Positions 32,050 to 41,986 are shown, counted from the stretch's first letter. The stretch is DNA of 64,000 bases from Lachnospiraceae bacterium AF51-6-b8A (GCA_027682585.1 JAQCZH010000002.1:372001-436000); one strand, 5' to 3'. Notes: generated by a model not told the origin, from the sequence alone. A program made the numbers and translations.

Positions 32050-33975
32050 TCATCCCCTTTCCTCAGGATGATCCTGCACCCATAGATCATACCAGTCTGT
32101 GAGGTCTCTGGTCAATTCCTCTTCTGCCTCCTCTATCTCTCTGGCACTGGCCTCCTGCCTCTTGTCCCAGGCTCCGGACATATATTCCTCCAGACTTGGA
32201 ATCTCTGCCGCATCCGGCCGCCTGACATCATCCGCCAGATGGTCTGTGTCTCCCTTCTTCCCCGCATTTCGCCCAGACATCTGTCCCGAAACAGCATTGT
32301 CCTCGGTCAATCGGCACAGTTTCTCCTCTGCCTCCGCAACCGCATCCTTAGCCCGGGCGTATTCCCACTCTCTCTCCATGCAGTTAAAAGAGAGCGGACG
32401 AGGCAGATAAGACTTCCCCGGGACCGCCCGCAGATCTTCGACCATTTTCTGTTCTTCGGCCGTGCGCAGGGCGGCCGGATCCGCCCCTTCTTCCAGCTCC
32501 GCTCTATGCTCCATATAGTGGTCGAAATCAAAGGGATAATAGAACACCTCATCCCGAAAAACAAGCAGAGAATCCGTCACCTGACGCAGAAAATAGCGAT
32601 CATGAGAGGCAAGGATGATAGTTCCCTGATAGGATCTGAGAATCTCCTCTACAGCCTCCATAGACGGAATATCCATGTGATTGGTCGGCTCATCTAAGAC
32701 CAGCAGATTGGGTCCGGCCGTCAGAAGAGTCGCTAAGACCAGCCGGGCTTTTTCTCCTCCGGAGAGACCGTCAATCGGTTTATCAAGATCGCTTCCCACA
32801 AAGAGATAGCCCGACAGGATCTGCCGAACCTGTCTGTCTGTCAGATCTGGATAGCAGCTGCGAAAATAGTCTCCCAGATGAATCGATCCGCTGATGCGGG
32901 CAGAGAACTGGTCGAAATAAGCCAGATCAACCGCAGACCCCAGGGTCCCCCTGCCGGACAGAGCAGGGATCTTTCCTGCCAGAGTCTTCAGGAAGGTCGA
33001 CTTACCGCTTCCGTTGCTTCCGATGAGACCAATCCTGGCTCCCCGCCGCACTTTGAGATTGACCTGGTGCAGAACCGTCTCGTAACCGATCCGCAGATTT
33101 TCCGCCTGATAGACCCACTTGTTTCCCCGCCGCACGGGCAGAAGGGGCTTAGGATGCATACAGGCTGCCTGATCCCCGGGCTTCTCTACCCGCTCCATGC
33201 GTTCCAGCATCTTCTTCCTTGACCGGGCAAAAGCCGCCTTCTTTGGCTTATGCCTGAACTTCTCTATCAGAGTGTTAAGCCTCGCAATCTCCTCCTGCTG
33301 AGCCTCATAGGCCCTGCGCTGCCGGCCAGACCTGACCTCTTTCAGCTTGCGGTAGGCGCTGTAATTACCGGGATAGACCAGGGTCTTACCCGCTTCCAGT
33401 TCCCAGGTAACCTGAGCCACCCGATCCAGGAAATAACGGTCGTGAGAGACCAGCAGAACAGTGCCGGGATAAGAGATCAGCTTCTCTTCCAACCAGGCGA
33501 CAGCCTCCAGATCCAGGTGGTTGGTGGGCTCATCTAACATCAACAGTTCCGGCTTTTGCAAAAGCATAGAGATCAGGAATATCTTCTTCTGCTGGCCTCC
33601 CGAGAATTGAGCCAGAGGCCTGGCCGCTTCCTCCCTGGCAAATCCCAGCTGTGTAAAAAGCCGAAGAGCATTTGGCCCATCCGCCGGGTCAGATGAAAGC
33701 ATCGTCTGATAGGCGCTTTCCATCGGATCCGCCTCAATCTCCTGTCCCAGATAACCAATTGAGAAGTCGCGGGAACGGTAAATGCCCGTATCCGGCGATT
33801 TCTCATCAATATCTAAGTCAATCTGCCCCGCAATCAGACGCAGAAGTGTTGTCTTGCCCGCCCCATTGCGCCCCACCAGGGCCATTTTCTCGTCTCCTTT
33901 AATATAAAAATGCATCTTCCTGAGAATGCTTTGGCCGCCCAGACTGACGGATCCATTCCTGATTTCATAGAGCAT
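32050..33975 (-). CDS. ABC-F family ATPase
   Basis: Soluble protein of 641 residues with two ABC domains and no membrane segments. Walker A motifs are GRNGAGKTT (near 36) and GSNGSGKST (near 325); the signatures are SGGQQKK and LSGGEKARL, with MLDEPTNHLDLEA and LVLDEPTNHMDIPS. The charged linker between the domains holds the P-site tRNA-interacting arm. A charged C-terminal extension of about 130 residues follows the second domain. ABC-F proteins act on ribosomes in translation or antibiotic protection; the subgroup is not clear. It lies 36 bases after the GH13 gene. Confidence 0.92.
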   Translation of the reverse strand: MLYEIRNGSVSLGGQSILRKMHFYIKGDEKMALVGRNGAGKTTLLRLIAGQIDLDIDEKSPDTGIYRSRDFSIGYLGQEIEADPMESAYQTMLSSDPADGPNALRLFTQLGFAREEAARPLAQFSGGQQKKIFLISMLLQKPELLMLDEPTNHLDLEAVAWLEEKLISYPGTVLLVSHDRYFLDRVAQVTWELEAGKTLVYPGNYSAYRKLKEVRSGRQRRAYEAQQEEIARLNTLIEKFRHKPKKAAFARSRKKMLERMERVEKPGDQAACMHPKPLLPVRRGNKWVYQAENLRIGYETVLHQVNLKVRRGARIGLIGSNGSGKSTFLKTLAGKIPALSGRGTLGSAVDLAYFDQFSARISGSIHLGDYFRSCYPDLTDRQVRQILSGYLFVGSDLDKPIDGLSGGEKARLVLATLLTAGPNLLVLDEPTNHMDIPSMEAVEEILRSYQGTIILASHDRYFLRQVTDSLLVFRDEVFYYPFDFDHYMEHRAELEEGADPAALRTAEEQKMVEDLRAVPGKSYLPRPLSFNCMEREWEYARAKDAVAEAEEKLCRLTEDNAVSGQMSGRNAGKKGDTDHLADDVRRPDAAEIPSLEEYMSGAWDKRQEASAREIEEAEEELTRDLTDWYDLWVQDHPEERG

Positions 33976-34011
33976 CGACCGGCACCTTCCGCAATTTTTT
34001 CAAAAGAGCGT

Positions 34012-35499
34012 TTACTTCTCGGCAATTTCATATTCCATTTTTAACAGATCGGCTTTCAGACAGATTTCATGTCCGTCCTTCTCATGCCAAAGCGTCAGGA
34101 CATTTCTCTCAGAAACCACCTCAAAACGATTGCCCTCCGCGAAAGCGGGATGCTCGTTTCGAAGCCGAAGCAGGCGCAGCTGCTCTTTGACCAGGGGCAG
34201 TTCCATACGACGGCGGGCCTCCTCAAGGGTCAGGTTGCTGCGGTTAATCTCCTTGTGGCCTCCCTCGCCGGCCCTCCGCACAGCCTCATAGTCATTGGTT
34301 CCGGCCAGAAGATCCAGATACCAGACCTGGGGCTTGCCCGGCATAAAGAGCTGAAGAGCACGTGCCATAAGCATTTTCCTGGCATCCTCGCCCAGCGCGG
34401 AATAATAGCTTGTATTCACCTGATAATAGATATTCCTGGCTCCGTGCAGATTCTTGACATAACCGCCCCGCTTTACCATGAGATCAATCAGTTCCTGTAT
34501 ACGGGTTTCCGGCAGAAACCCCTTCAAATCCAGCATGGGAATCCCGTCATGACACCCCAGCATATTGACCAGAGAAATCCCCTTCTCCGTCACTTCCTCC
34601 GCCCAGGAGGCCAGGCGGCTCCCGTCGCCGGACTCAATCGCATCAATGACCAGGCCGGGCAGGAAGAAGTCATAGACCATATAGCCCTGCGCAGCAATTT
34701 TTCGGTAAATCCCCTCTTGGTAAGACGCATGAATCTCGGGCAGAAGCTTCAGCCCTCTCTTCCTGGCCAGATCATGTACCCGCTCAAGCACCTCCCAGGT
34801 ATCCGGCTCATTTAGGAAGTTCTTCCTGCCAACAGCCTTGGGAGCGTACGCAAAGGCGTCCAGGCGGAGAATAGAAGCCCCGTAAGAGGCGATCTTATCC
34901 ATAACATCCTCGTAGAATGCCCAGACCTTCGGTGAGCGAATATTCAAATCCATCTGTCCAAGATAATGTCTCCTGCCATTCTCCTCCCATACCTTCTGGT
35001 AGAAGGTATTCCAGTAGGGATGCTCGCTCTTATCAGGGAACTGAACCATGAGAATGGGAAGGCCCGGCTTGCGGAAGAACATCTCCTTAATATACCTGTC
35101 CTCAGGCTGGATATAGCCCTCTGCCGTCATGGGACCACATCCTTTCCAGAACTCGTTCCAGTCGATGAAGAAATCCCTGTATTCCGATGCCTCCCCCCTG
35201 GCCAGAAGATCCTGAAACTGGGGAGACATGACGGAAGCATGGTTTAAAATAAAATCCAGCTTGAGATCCAGCCCCATTTCCTGCATTCTGTTAAGATCCG
35301 ACCGGCTGGCCAGTTCCTCATTAATATCATAATCCACAACACAGAAACCGCGGTCTAAGTCCGAGTGGTAGAGACTGGGAAGGATGTAGAAGGATTGAAA
35401 CGCTCCCCTCCACTCCTCTTCCAGGAGACTGACAATCCCCTCCAAACGAGAACCGATACTGTCAGGATACGCATTGAGCATGGGACCATTCTGATTCAT
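34012..35499 (-). CDS. Sucrose phosphorylase-family glycoside phosphorylase (GH13_18)
   Basis: Cytoplasmic enzyme of 495 residues, the usual length for GH13 subfamily 18. Motifs: NAYPDSIG at the N-terminus, ILRLDAFAYAPK with the nucleophile Asp, LLPEIHAS with the acid/base Glu, and LGCHDGIPMLD with the transition-state Asp. Members phosphorolyse sucrose, sucrose 6'-phosphate or glucosylglycerate to glucose 1-phosphate. The acceptor cannot be read from the motifs. The start at 35499 follows GGAAAGAGAG. Upstream lie a P-loop kinase and pgi, so the product glucose 1-phosphate would need phosphohexomutase, present twice in this window. Confidence 0.85.
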   Translation of the reverse strand: MNQNGPMLNAYPDSIGSRLEGIVSLLEEEWRGAFQSFYILPSLYHSDLDRGFCVVDYDINEELASRSDLNRMQEMGLDLKLDFILNHASVMSPQFQDLLARGEASEYRDFFIDWNEFWKGCGPMTAEGYIQPEDRYIKEMFFRKPGLPILMVQFPDKSEHPYWNTFYQKVWEENGRRHYLGQMDLNIRSPKVWAFYEDVMDKIASYGASILRLDAFAYAPKAVGRKNFLNEPDTWEVLERVHDLARKRGLKLLPEIHASYQEGIYRKIAAQGYMVYDFFLPGLVIDAIESGDGSRLASWAEEVTEKGISLVNMLGCHDGIPMLDLKGFLPETRIQELIDLMVKRGGYVKNLHGARNIYYQVNTSYYSALGEDARKMLMARALQLFMPGKPQVWYLDLLAGTNDYEAVRRAGEGGHKEINRSNLTLEEARRRMELPLVKEQLRLLRLRNEHPAFAEGNRFEVVSERNVLTLWHEKDGHEICLKADLLKMEYEIAEK

Positions 35500-35622
35500 A
35501 CATCTCTCTTTCCGGCTGTGTTGCCTCTTGTATTCACAACAATCGAATACAGACCCCCAGCCATCAACAAACATGACACAATCCGCCCGGGGAGATCCCC
35601 GCACGGACTGTATCTGTGTCTC

Positions 35623-36378
35623 TTAAAATGAATCTTTCATCAGGTTCTTGAATTCCTCATAGGTCAGGAACTGCCCTTGCCTTGACACAATCAGTCTGGC
35701 CTTATGCGCCTGATCCAGCAGCTTCTTCTGTTCCAGGCGAAGCACCATGGAGACAAAGGGAGAGTCCACGTGGCCGTCTCTGGCCCTTGCCCTGCGAAAT
35801 TCCAATGTCTCCTGCGGCGTGCTGTTAAGCAGCACCGGGTAATCAACGCCCCGGATAAAATCTGCATTGGCATGGGTCCACTCCAAAATCAGAACATCAA
35901 TTTCGGAAAAATCCACCTTCTCATAGAAAACTGTTCCCAGCTCCCGCCCCATCCTCTTCATGGGAATCATCCTGTCGCCTCTGTGAAAAGCCTCCAGAAT
36001 ACCATTGACCGTATCGAAATCCTGCTCATCATCGCTGCCCAAATAGCGATCCAGGGCCTCTTCTCCTCCCTCAGCATAGACCCTCTCCCTCTTGGCGTCA
36101 TTGTAAACGGGAATCCGATGAGGGTAGTTATCTCCAGACATCGTATATGCCCCGATCCCATCCTCATGCAGGCGGGATCTGATGATCGCCGCCACGGTGG
36201 ACTTTCCCACACCGGAGCCCCCGCAGAAAGCGATCACTGTCTTCTGTCCCGCCTTCCTTCGATTGGCCACATAGGCCTTAAGCACATCATAGATCTTATC
36301 GGCAATGGGGATAATGCCCTCTGTCACCCGAATCTTTTCACCGGGCAAATCTCCGCCCCTTAAATTCTGATTATCCAT
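35623..36378 (-). CDS. P-loop sugar/nucleoside kinase-like protein
   Basis: Protein of 251 residues with Walker A CGGSGVGKST near residue 55, a SGDNYPHRIPVYND segment typical of uridine kinase/phosphoribulokinase relatives, and LEWTHAN as the distal acidic strand. The ATG at 36378 has GAGAGGT four bases upstream and is preferred over a GTG at 36384. The gene starts 23 bases after pgi and precedes the GH13_18 gene. This context suggests phosphorylation of a sugar released by that enzyme or of a related acceptor, which is inference only. Confidence 0.78.
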   Translation of the reverse strand: MDNQNLRGGDLPGEKIRVTEGIIPIADKIYDVLKAYVANRRKAGQKTVIAFCGGSGVGKSTVAAIIRSRLHEDGIGAYTMSGDNYPHRIPVYNDAKRERVYAEGGEEALDRYLGSDDEQDFDTVNGILEAFHRGDRMIPMKRMGRELGTVFYEKVDFSEIDVLILEWTHANADFIRGVDYPVLLNSTPQETLEFRRARARDGHVDSPFVSMVLRLEQKKLLDQAHKARLIVSRQGQFLTYEEFKNLMKDSF

Positions 36379-36401
36379 TGCCACCTCTCATTTCAGCCCT
36401 C

Positions 36402-37979
36402 TTACAGGCCGAGGAGCTTGGAATAAGCGGCAAGCGCCCCCCCGGTCTGACCGGACAGAACCTTCTTGGCCAGGGTCTTACCCAGCTGAACCCCCTCCTG
36501 ATCAAAGGAATTTAAATTCCAGACAAAGCCCTGGAACATAACTTTATTCTCGAAATGGGCAAGAAGAGCTCCCAGAGACTCCGGGGTCAGTTCCTCTCCT
36601 ACGATGATGGAAGAGGGACGGCCTCCCCTGAAATTCTTATTGCGATTCTCATCCTCCTTGCCGCAGGCAAAGGCCACAATCTGAGCCGCCACATTGGCAT
36701 CCAGTTTCTGCTGACTGGTCGATCCCTCAATCGTAACGTCATTCGCTCTCTGGCTCTTCTTAAATCCGACAAACTGCAGGGGAATGATATCCGTCCCCTG
36801 GTGCAGAAGCTGATAGAAAGAGTGCTGACCGTTGGTTCCCGGCTCACCGAAGATCACAGGACCGGTCACGTAGTCAACCGGCTGACCATCGCGATTGACC
36901 GACTTGCCGTTGGATTCCATGTCCAGCTGCTGCAGATGAGCCGGAAATCTGGACAGAGCCTGCGAATAGGGGAGAACCGCCGTGCTCGGATAGCCCAGAA
37001 TATTGCGTTCATAGACCCCGATCAAAGCGTCAAGCATATCAGGGTTCTTCATGGGATCCGTCTCCCTGGCCAGAAGATCCTCCGCATGGGCTCCCTGAAG
37101 GAAGCGGTCGAAGACCTCCGGTCCGAAGGCCAGAGAGAGAACTGCTCCGCCGACGCCGGAAGTAGAAGAATAACGACCTCCGATGAAGTCATCCATATAG
37201 AAGGCTGTCAGAAAGTCATCGCTGTGAGCCAGTGGACTGGTCTCTGAGGTGACTGCGATCATGTGTCTTGCGGGATCCAGTCCCTCCTTCCTCAAGGCAT
37301 CCATGACAAATGCCTGGTTGGTCAGAGTCTCCAGGGTCGTCCCGGACTTGGACACCAGGATAAAAATCGAATGAGCCACATCAATTTCTGAGAGCACCGC
37401 TGTCGCATCGTCCGGATCCACATTCGAGATAAAGCGGGCGTCCATCTGAAAACTCCCATTCGTCTTAGCCCAGCCTTCCAGGGCCAAATACATGGCGCGG
37501 GGTCCCAGGTCAGACCCTCCGATGCCGATCTGTACAACGCTGGTGAACTTTTCCCCCTTCTCATTGACGATCTGTCCACCATGGACCTGATTCGCGAAAT
37601 CAGCGATACGCGCCTGCTCCTTCTGGTAGAAATCTCTCTTATTAACGCCGTCGACGACAACATCACTGCCCAACTGTCCCCGTGTCAACTGGTGCAGAAC
37701 CAGGCGCTTCTCACCGGTATTAATCATCTGTCCCTCATAGAGCGCCCGGTACTTGTCGGCAAGCTGAGCTTCCTCGGCCAGTTTGCCGAGGGCGAGAAGA
37801 ATCTTCTGATCCACTGCCTTTGCCGCGTAATTGTAGTCAAGCCCCGCTGCCATCGGCACATGGCAGGTCTCTACCCGCCTGGCACCGGCAGCAGAACCCA
37901 GGGTCTCCTTCAAATCGACAGGTCTGGTCTCCTCAAAGAGCCGCAGACTTTTTAACTGGTCAAAATTCTTCCATTCCAT
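36402..37979 (-). CDS. pgi: Glucose-6-phosphate isomerase
   Basis: Glycolytic enzyme of 525 residues interconverting glucose 6-phosphate and fructose 6-phosphate. Family signatures are IGIGGSDLGPRA in the SIS domain, VSKSGTTLETL (phosphate-binding Ser/Thr), GGRYSSTSGVG and, near residue 355, GEPGTNGQHSFYQ. The ATG at 37979 follows CAGGAGGAAA; the longer frame to 38036 is rejected. It is followed closely by the P-loop kinase gene. Confidence 0.96.
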   Translation of the reverse strand: MEWKNFDQLKSLRLFEETRPVDLKETLGSAAGARRVETCHVPMAAGLDYNYAAKAVDQKILLALGKLAEEAQLADKYRALYEGQMINTGEKRLVLHQLTRGQLGSDVVVDGVNKRDFYQKEQARIADFANQVHGGQIVNEKGEKFTSVVQIGIGGSDLGPRAMYLALEGWAKTNGSFQMDARFISNVDPDDATAVLSEIDVAHSIFILVSKSGTTLETLTNQAFVMDALRKEGLDPARHMIAVTSETSPLAHSDDFLTAFYMDDFIGGRYSSTSGVGGAVLSLAFGPEVFDRFLQGAHAEDLLARETDPMKNPDMLDALIGVYERNILGYPSTAVLPYSQALSRFPAHLQQLDMESNGKSVNRDGQPVDYVTGPVIFGEPGTNGQHSFYQLLHQGTDIIPLQFVGFKKSQRANDVTIEGSTSQQKLDANVAAQIVAFACGKEDENRNKNFRGGRPSSIIVGEELTPESLGALLAHFENKVMFQGFVWNLNSFDQEGVQLGKTLAKKVLSGQTGGALAAYSKLLGL

Positions 37980-38042
37980 GTATTTCCTCCTGAATGTATC
38001 TATAACAGGCAAAACCTTTCGCTTCCGATCATACACCTTCTC

Positions 38043-38990
38043 CTAGGCCAGAACAATTACATCATAGCGAATCGCCTTGCCCGGGATCCGGTAAGAGGGT
38101 TTTTGTCCTGCCAGATCCGGCCCCTTCAGGGGTCTCTTGATCACAATCTTTCTGGGCCTGGCTCCAATGGCCGCCTGCAGAAGCTCCTGCTCATCCGCGG
38201 CCGGACATTCCAGATAGTGAAGAAGCTGAAACTTCTTCTTGACCAGAGCCGACTTCCTTCTCTCTGGAAACATAGGATCCAGATAGATCAGATCCCAGCA
38301 GCCGGGATGGGCCGCACGCATCCATGGAATCGAATTTCCCTCGACCAGATGCATGCGGGAAACCAACTGACGCAAATAGGTCTCTTCTCCCTCCCTGGCT
38401 CTTGTGATGGTGTCCTCCAGGAGCAGATGAATGATGGGATCCTGTTCAGCAAGCTCTACCTCAAAACCTGCTGCGGCAAGAATCAGGGCATCCTCCCCCA
38501 TCCCTGCTGTGGCATCCAGGACGCTTAGCCTGCGAGACTGCGCCTCCCTCGCGTCTGCCTCCGCCATTCCCAAAGCCTTCTTCAACGCACATGGGCTGCC
38601 TGCTGTATCTTCCCGCTGTCTCCGGAAATCCAAAGTCTTCTCTTTCTTTCGGAAACGGGTCGCCTTGACCAGCATTTCATGCTCCCACCTGCCCGGGCGA
38701 AGTCGATCCAAAATTCGCTCGAAATCCCCCTGACTTCGCATATCATCCGCCAGCAGTGCGACCCCCTCCTGCGAGAATTCTACAATTAGCTCGTCAGAGC
38801 GAACAGGCCGTTGATCTGTCAATGTTACCAGAGGAGCGCCCCAGAGTCTGGCATAAAATTCGGCCCGCTTTCGCACGGCAAGATACGCTTCCTCCCTCTC
38901 TCGGCGGTCTTCTCCTTCCGATGCCCTGCCGCAAGGCACGTCCCTGCCTATGGCGATGGTTAATTTCTTATTCCCATGCAGGTTATGCAT
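38043..38990 (-). CDS. RsmJ-like SAM-dependent methyltransferase
   Basis: Protein of 315 residues. The SAM motif is LDATAGMGEDALILA, followed by an acidic strand end (ELAEQDP) and the family block LDPMFPERRKSALVKKK near 220, which matches the RsmJ group that methylates G1516 of 16S rRNA in E. coli. The first 100 residues are an added domain not present in the short E. coli enzyme. I choose the ATG at 38990 (GAGGA seven bases upstream) over a TTG at 39029. It is 63 bases upstream of pgi and may be co-transcribed. Confidence 0.82.
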   Translation of the reverse strand: MHNLHGNKKLTIAIGRDVPCGRASEGEDRREREEAYLAVRKRAEFYARLWGAPLVTLTDQRPVRSDELIVEFSQEGVALLADDMRSQGDFERILDRLRPGRWEHEMLVKATRFRKKEKTLDFRRQREDTAGSPCALKKALGMAEADAREAQSRRLSVLDATAGMGEDALILAAAGFEVELAEQDPIIHLLLEDTITRAREGEETYLRQLVSRMHLVEGNSIPWMRAAHPGCWDLIYLDPMFPERRKSALVKKKFQLLHYLECPAADEQELLQAAIGARPRKIVIKRPLKGPDLAGQKPSYRIPGKAIRYDVIVLA

Positions 38991-39276
38991 CACATGGTCC
39001 TCAATCTGGACAAGATCTGATCTACCCAAAGAATCGCCTCATTGATTTCTCTCTGTCTGTCGCAGGCCATTTCCCTTCCTCTCTGTTCGCTGTCAATGAT
39101 GCCGCTTCCTTCCGCGATGACGTTTCATACAAAGGTATATTATCATGGAAATCATTGTTTCTTCACCGGCATCTGCCCTTCTTTTCTCTGACCTCAGATA
39201 TTCCCTCCACAAACCGAACATTTCCCCTGATGGATTGCAACAGGACATTTTGTCCTGAACCTCCAGCTTGAACCAC
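38991..39276. other. Intergenic stretch upstream of the RsmJ-like gene
   Basis: No gene is recognised. A short perfect hairpin CAGGACA-TTT-TGTCCTG lies at 39241-39257. Confidence 0.5.
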
Positions 39277-39321
39277 GCAAAAATCTCTGTCAGGCCCCAT
39301 GGCATAAGGCCTGACAGAGAT
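39277..39321 (-). terminator. Terminator of the 3-hydroxyacyl-CoA dehydrogenase gene
   Basis: Perfect 14-bp stem ATCTCTGTCAGGCC/GGCCTGACAGAGAT (39283-39321) followed on the minus strand by TTTTGCG. Confidence 0.85.
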
Positions 39322-39371
39322 CTCACGACTGCCTCCTCTCGCATTTTACTGTCTTGAATCCGGATGGCGGG

Positions 39372-40307
39372 TCAATATTGATAGAAGCCCTCTCCAGCAT
39401 TGACGCCGGTCTTGCCCGCGTCGATCTTCTCCTTAAGGATGGCTGCGATTTTGCCCTGGGTGCTGGTCGGATCCTTGGCGGCAGGATGCATGATCACAAT
39501 ATTATAAGCCGTTGTCAGACCCACAATATCCAGGATCTGGAAAGGTCCATAGGGGGAACCGGTCCCCAGCTTCCAGGTCCTGTCAATCGTCTCGTAATCT
39601 CCGACTCCATTGGCCAGCAGACTCTCCGCCGCAGTCAGGAAGGGAACCAGCATGGAATTCAGAATGTAGCCCGGCTGCTCCTTTAATACTTTGAGGGGAA
39701 TCATATTGATCTGATCCGCGAATTCCACTATCTGATCGTAGTAAACCTGCTGGGTACCTGCGTGTCCCATCACTTCCGCCGTATTGCTCCTGTAGATATT
39801 ATTGGCGAAATGCAGGGCTAAGAACTTCTCCGGGCGGCCGGTAAACTGTGCGAAAGAACTGGGAAGCAGGGTAGAAGAATTGGTCACGATCACAGTTCTC
39901 TCCGGTAAATACTTCGCCAATTCTGTGTAGAAGACCCTCTTCTCCTCGATGTTCTCGGCAATCGCCTCGATCACCAGATCCGCCTCCTTCGCCGCCTCCT
40001 CGTAAGAAGTCGTCAGTTCGATGCTCTTGTAGGCCTGCTCAACCCGTCCTTTCAGTTCTTCAATCTCTTCTTCAGACAAATTCTGCTTCTTGGACAGTCC
40101 CCTGGCATAGGCCGCCGGATTATGCTTCATCTCCTCGAGAATCCCCAGATAGATCTTGTGCAGGCGGTCCAACTTGGGCTGACAGCGGCCGATCGAAGCC
40201 TGACTCCGCAGCCAGATCTTCACATGAAAGCCGGTGTAGGCTGCCTGAAAGGCAATCTGACTTCCCAGGACACCCCCGCCAGCAACTGTGACATTCTTAA
40301 AACGCAT
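39372..40307 (-). CDS. 3-hydroxyacyl-CoA dehydrogenase (3-hydroxybutyryl-CoA type)
   Basis: NAD-dependent enzyme of 311 residues. The Rossmann motif AGGGVLGSQIA (GxGxxG-like) is at the N-terminus, an acidic residue pattern follows, and the active-site region LALHFANNIYRSNTAE contains the catalytic His and Asn. The C-terminal all-helical domain starts near 195. Substrate loop sequences differ from textbook 3-hydroxybutyryl-CoA dehydrogenases (LHF-AN in place of LHFFNP), so another short-chain 3-hydroxyacid or hydroxyacyl substrate is possible. AGGAGGAGAAAGT precedes the ATG. No butyrate-pathway partner adjoins it. Confidence 0.85.
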   Translation of the reverse strand: MRFKNVTVAGGGVLGSQIAFQAAYTGFHVKIWLRSQASIGRCQPKLDRLHKIYLGILEEMKHNPAAYARGLSKKQNLSEEEIEELKGRVEQAYKSIELTTSYEEAAKEADLVIEAIAENIEEKRVFYTELAKYLPERTVIVTNSSTLLPSSFAQFTGRPEKFLALHFANNIYRSNTAEVMGHAGTQQVYYDQIVEFADQINMIPLKVLKEQPGYILNSMLVPFLTAAESLLANGVGDYETIDRTWKLGTGSPYGPFQILDIVGLTTAYNIVIMHPAAKDPTSTQGKIAAILKEKIDAGKTGVNAGEGFYQY

Positions 40308-40413
40308 ACTTTCTCCTCCTTTGATCAAATCATACAATCCATTCCAACAAACAATAAATACATCTTACCGTACTGCTTCATGGCTTTGAACCATAAATCA
40401 CCCTTTACAGGAA

Positions 40414-40458
40414 GTATAACAAAGAATACCACCAACAAGCCAGGCTCGCAGGTGGTAT
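40414..40458 (-). terminator. Terminator of the polysaccharide deacetylase gene
   Basis: Minus-strand stem ATACCACC/GGTGGTAT followed by TCTTTGTTATAC. It lies 15 bases after the gene's stop. Confidence 0.7.
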
Positions 40459-40472
40459 ATCCAACAAATGCT

Positions 40473-41942
40473 TTAATTGTTAATGTGTCCGTGATGAGCG
40501 GGGAAACTATGCTCTGTCATGGGCAGGAAGGTATAGCCGTTCTGCAGAGCCCATGAAATGAATCCATCCATGGAATTGACTGTAAAATCCTTAATATCAT
40601 GGCAGAGGATAACAGATACGCGGTTATTGGATACGCCTCTGACACAGTTGTCATAGACCGCCTGTGACGTGCGCACCTCTCCTCCGTCGCCGGAACTGAC
40701 GTTCCAATCGGAATAGGTGTATCCTTTCTCTTTCGCCTGCTCCACCAGCTGAGTCATAATCCCTTCCGTGTATTTTTTGGAGATGGCATTGGAAGAGCCG
40801 CCGGGGAAGCGGAAGAGATTCACCGACTTGCCTGTTTTCTCCTCAATCAGCTTCTTCATCTGATCATAATCAGCCCAATAATTGTCAGTGCTGGCATAAA
40901 CCTGACTGTAGATATGCGTGTATGAGTGAATCGCAACCGTGTGTCCCTCATTCGCCTCCCTGGTAAGCATATCCTGATAATGGGGAAACTGATTTGTCGT
41001 AAAGAAGGTCACCTTAACATTGTATTTTTTCAGAATGTCAAGAAGCTGCGCCGTATATTTGCCCGGTCCATCGTCGAAGGTCAGGTAGATGATCTTTCCC
41101 TCGGTCGGCGTGTCCGTTCCCTCACTGGCAACATCTGTCGGTGCGTCCTTGCTGACCGTTACCTGACGCGTACAGGTCGTCGTATTATTGTGGGCATCCG
41201 TCACGGAATAAGTCAGCGTGTAACTGCCCTCCTTATCGGTGTCGACAGTCCCGTCAATCTTAACCTTACCGGTCAGATCTCCGTCTACATTATCAGTAGC
41301 AGAGTATTTATCCTCATACTTGCTCTTTAAGGCAACCGTGATCTTATCTCCTCCAACCAGGGTAATGACTGGCGGCACTTTATCATCATAATTGATCTGA
41401 CGGGTCTTAGTCGTCGTATTCCCGGCATTATCCGTCACTGTGTAAGTGACAACCCCCGCCTCTTCCTTCTTTTGTACCTTATCCGTCACATCTCCGTCAA
41501 CGGCATCCATGGCGGAATAGCCCTCCTCCTCATAGGCCTTCCCGGGCAGGGTATAAGAATCCGGCTTCGTCACCAAGGTGATTTCCGGAGCGGACAAATC
41601 CTTGACGGAAATCACTCTGTCCTCGCTCAAGTGCCAGAGCCCCCGATGAGCCGTATAATGAACCGTGTAATCCCCCAGCCGGCCCGTATCAACGGTACCG
41701 GTCACCTCAAGCTTTGCCGGTATTTTCACGAATCTCAAGATGCTCCCTGTCAGATAGGCCCGAGCATCCTGAGCGTCCCACCTGGACTGATAGTCAACTG
41801 CACTGGCTCCGTCCTGCGGATTCCTGGCCTCAATCTTCCAGCGATTGATTCCAAACAAAAAAATCAGCACAAGAAGCAGTAAACCAACCAATTTCCAGAT
41901 CAGCGGAGTATGCCTCCAGCGCCTGCGAATCTGCTGCAACAT
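40473..41942 (-). CDS. Membrane-anchored polysaccharide deacetylase with Ig-like repeats
   Basis: Secreted-side enzyme of 489 residues. An N-terminal transmembrane anchor lies at about 15-35. Then come three bacterial Ig-like (DUF5011-type) modules at about 60-270, recognisable by repeated D-x-Y-x-V-x-Y-x-A and VTDKVQK/LTGKVK sequences. A CE4 deacetylase domain runs from about 280. CE4 motifs are YLTFDDGPG (catalytic base and metal Asp), HSYTHIYS (metal His pair), RFPGGSSN, and LCHDIKD near the end. It probably deacetylates peptidoglycan GlcNAc at the cell surface. GAGGAGAGGG precedes the ATG. Confidence 0.93.
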   Translation of the reverse strand: MLQQIRRRWRHTPLIWKLVGLLLLVLIFLFGINRWKIEARNPQDGASAVDYQSRWDAQDARAYLTGSILRFVKIPAKLEVTGTVDTGRLGDYTVHYTAHRGLWHLSEDRVISVKDLSAPEITLVTKPDSYTLPGKAYEEEGYSAMDAVDGDVTDKVQKKEEAGVVTYTVTDNAGNTTTKTRQINYDDKVPPVITLVGGDKITVALKSKYEDKYSATDNVDGDLTGKVKIDGTVDTDKEGSYTLTYSVTDAHNNTTTCTRQVTVSKDAPTDVASEGTDTPTEGKIIYLTFDDGPGKYTAQLLDILKKYNVKVTFFTTNQFPHYQDMLTREANEGHTVAIHSYTHIYSQVYASTDNYWADYDQMKKLIEEKTGKSVNLFRFPGGSSNAISKKYTEGIMTQLVEQAKEKGYTYSDWNVSSGDGGEVRTSQAVYDNCVRGVSNNRVSVILCHDIKDFTVNSMDGFISWALQNGYTFLPMTEHSFPAHHGHINN

Positions 41943-41986
41943 AAATCCCTCTCCTCGTTTTCTCTAACTTCCTGCCTCAATCAGGC

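Noticed and set aside
35528..35580. Possible fifth copy of the 40-bp repeat (TGTATTC...GAATACA) between the P-loop kinase and GH13 genes
   Set aside because: Only the short palindrome matches; the rest does not align well enough to include.
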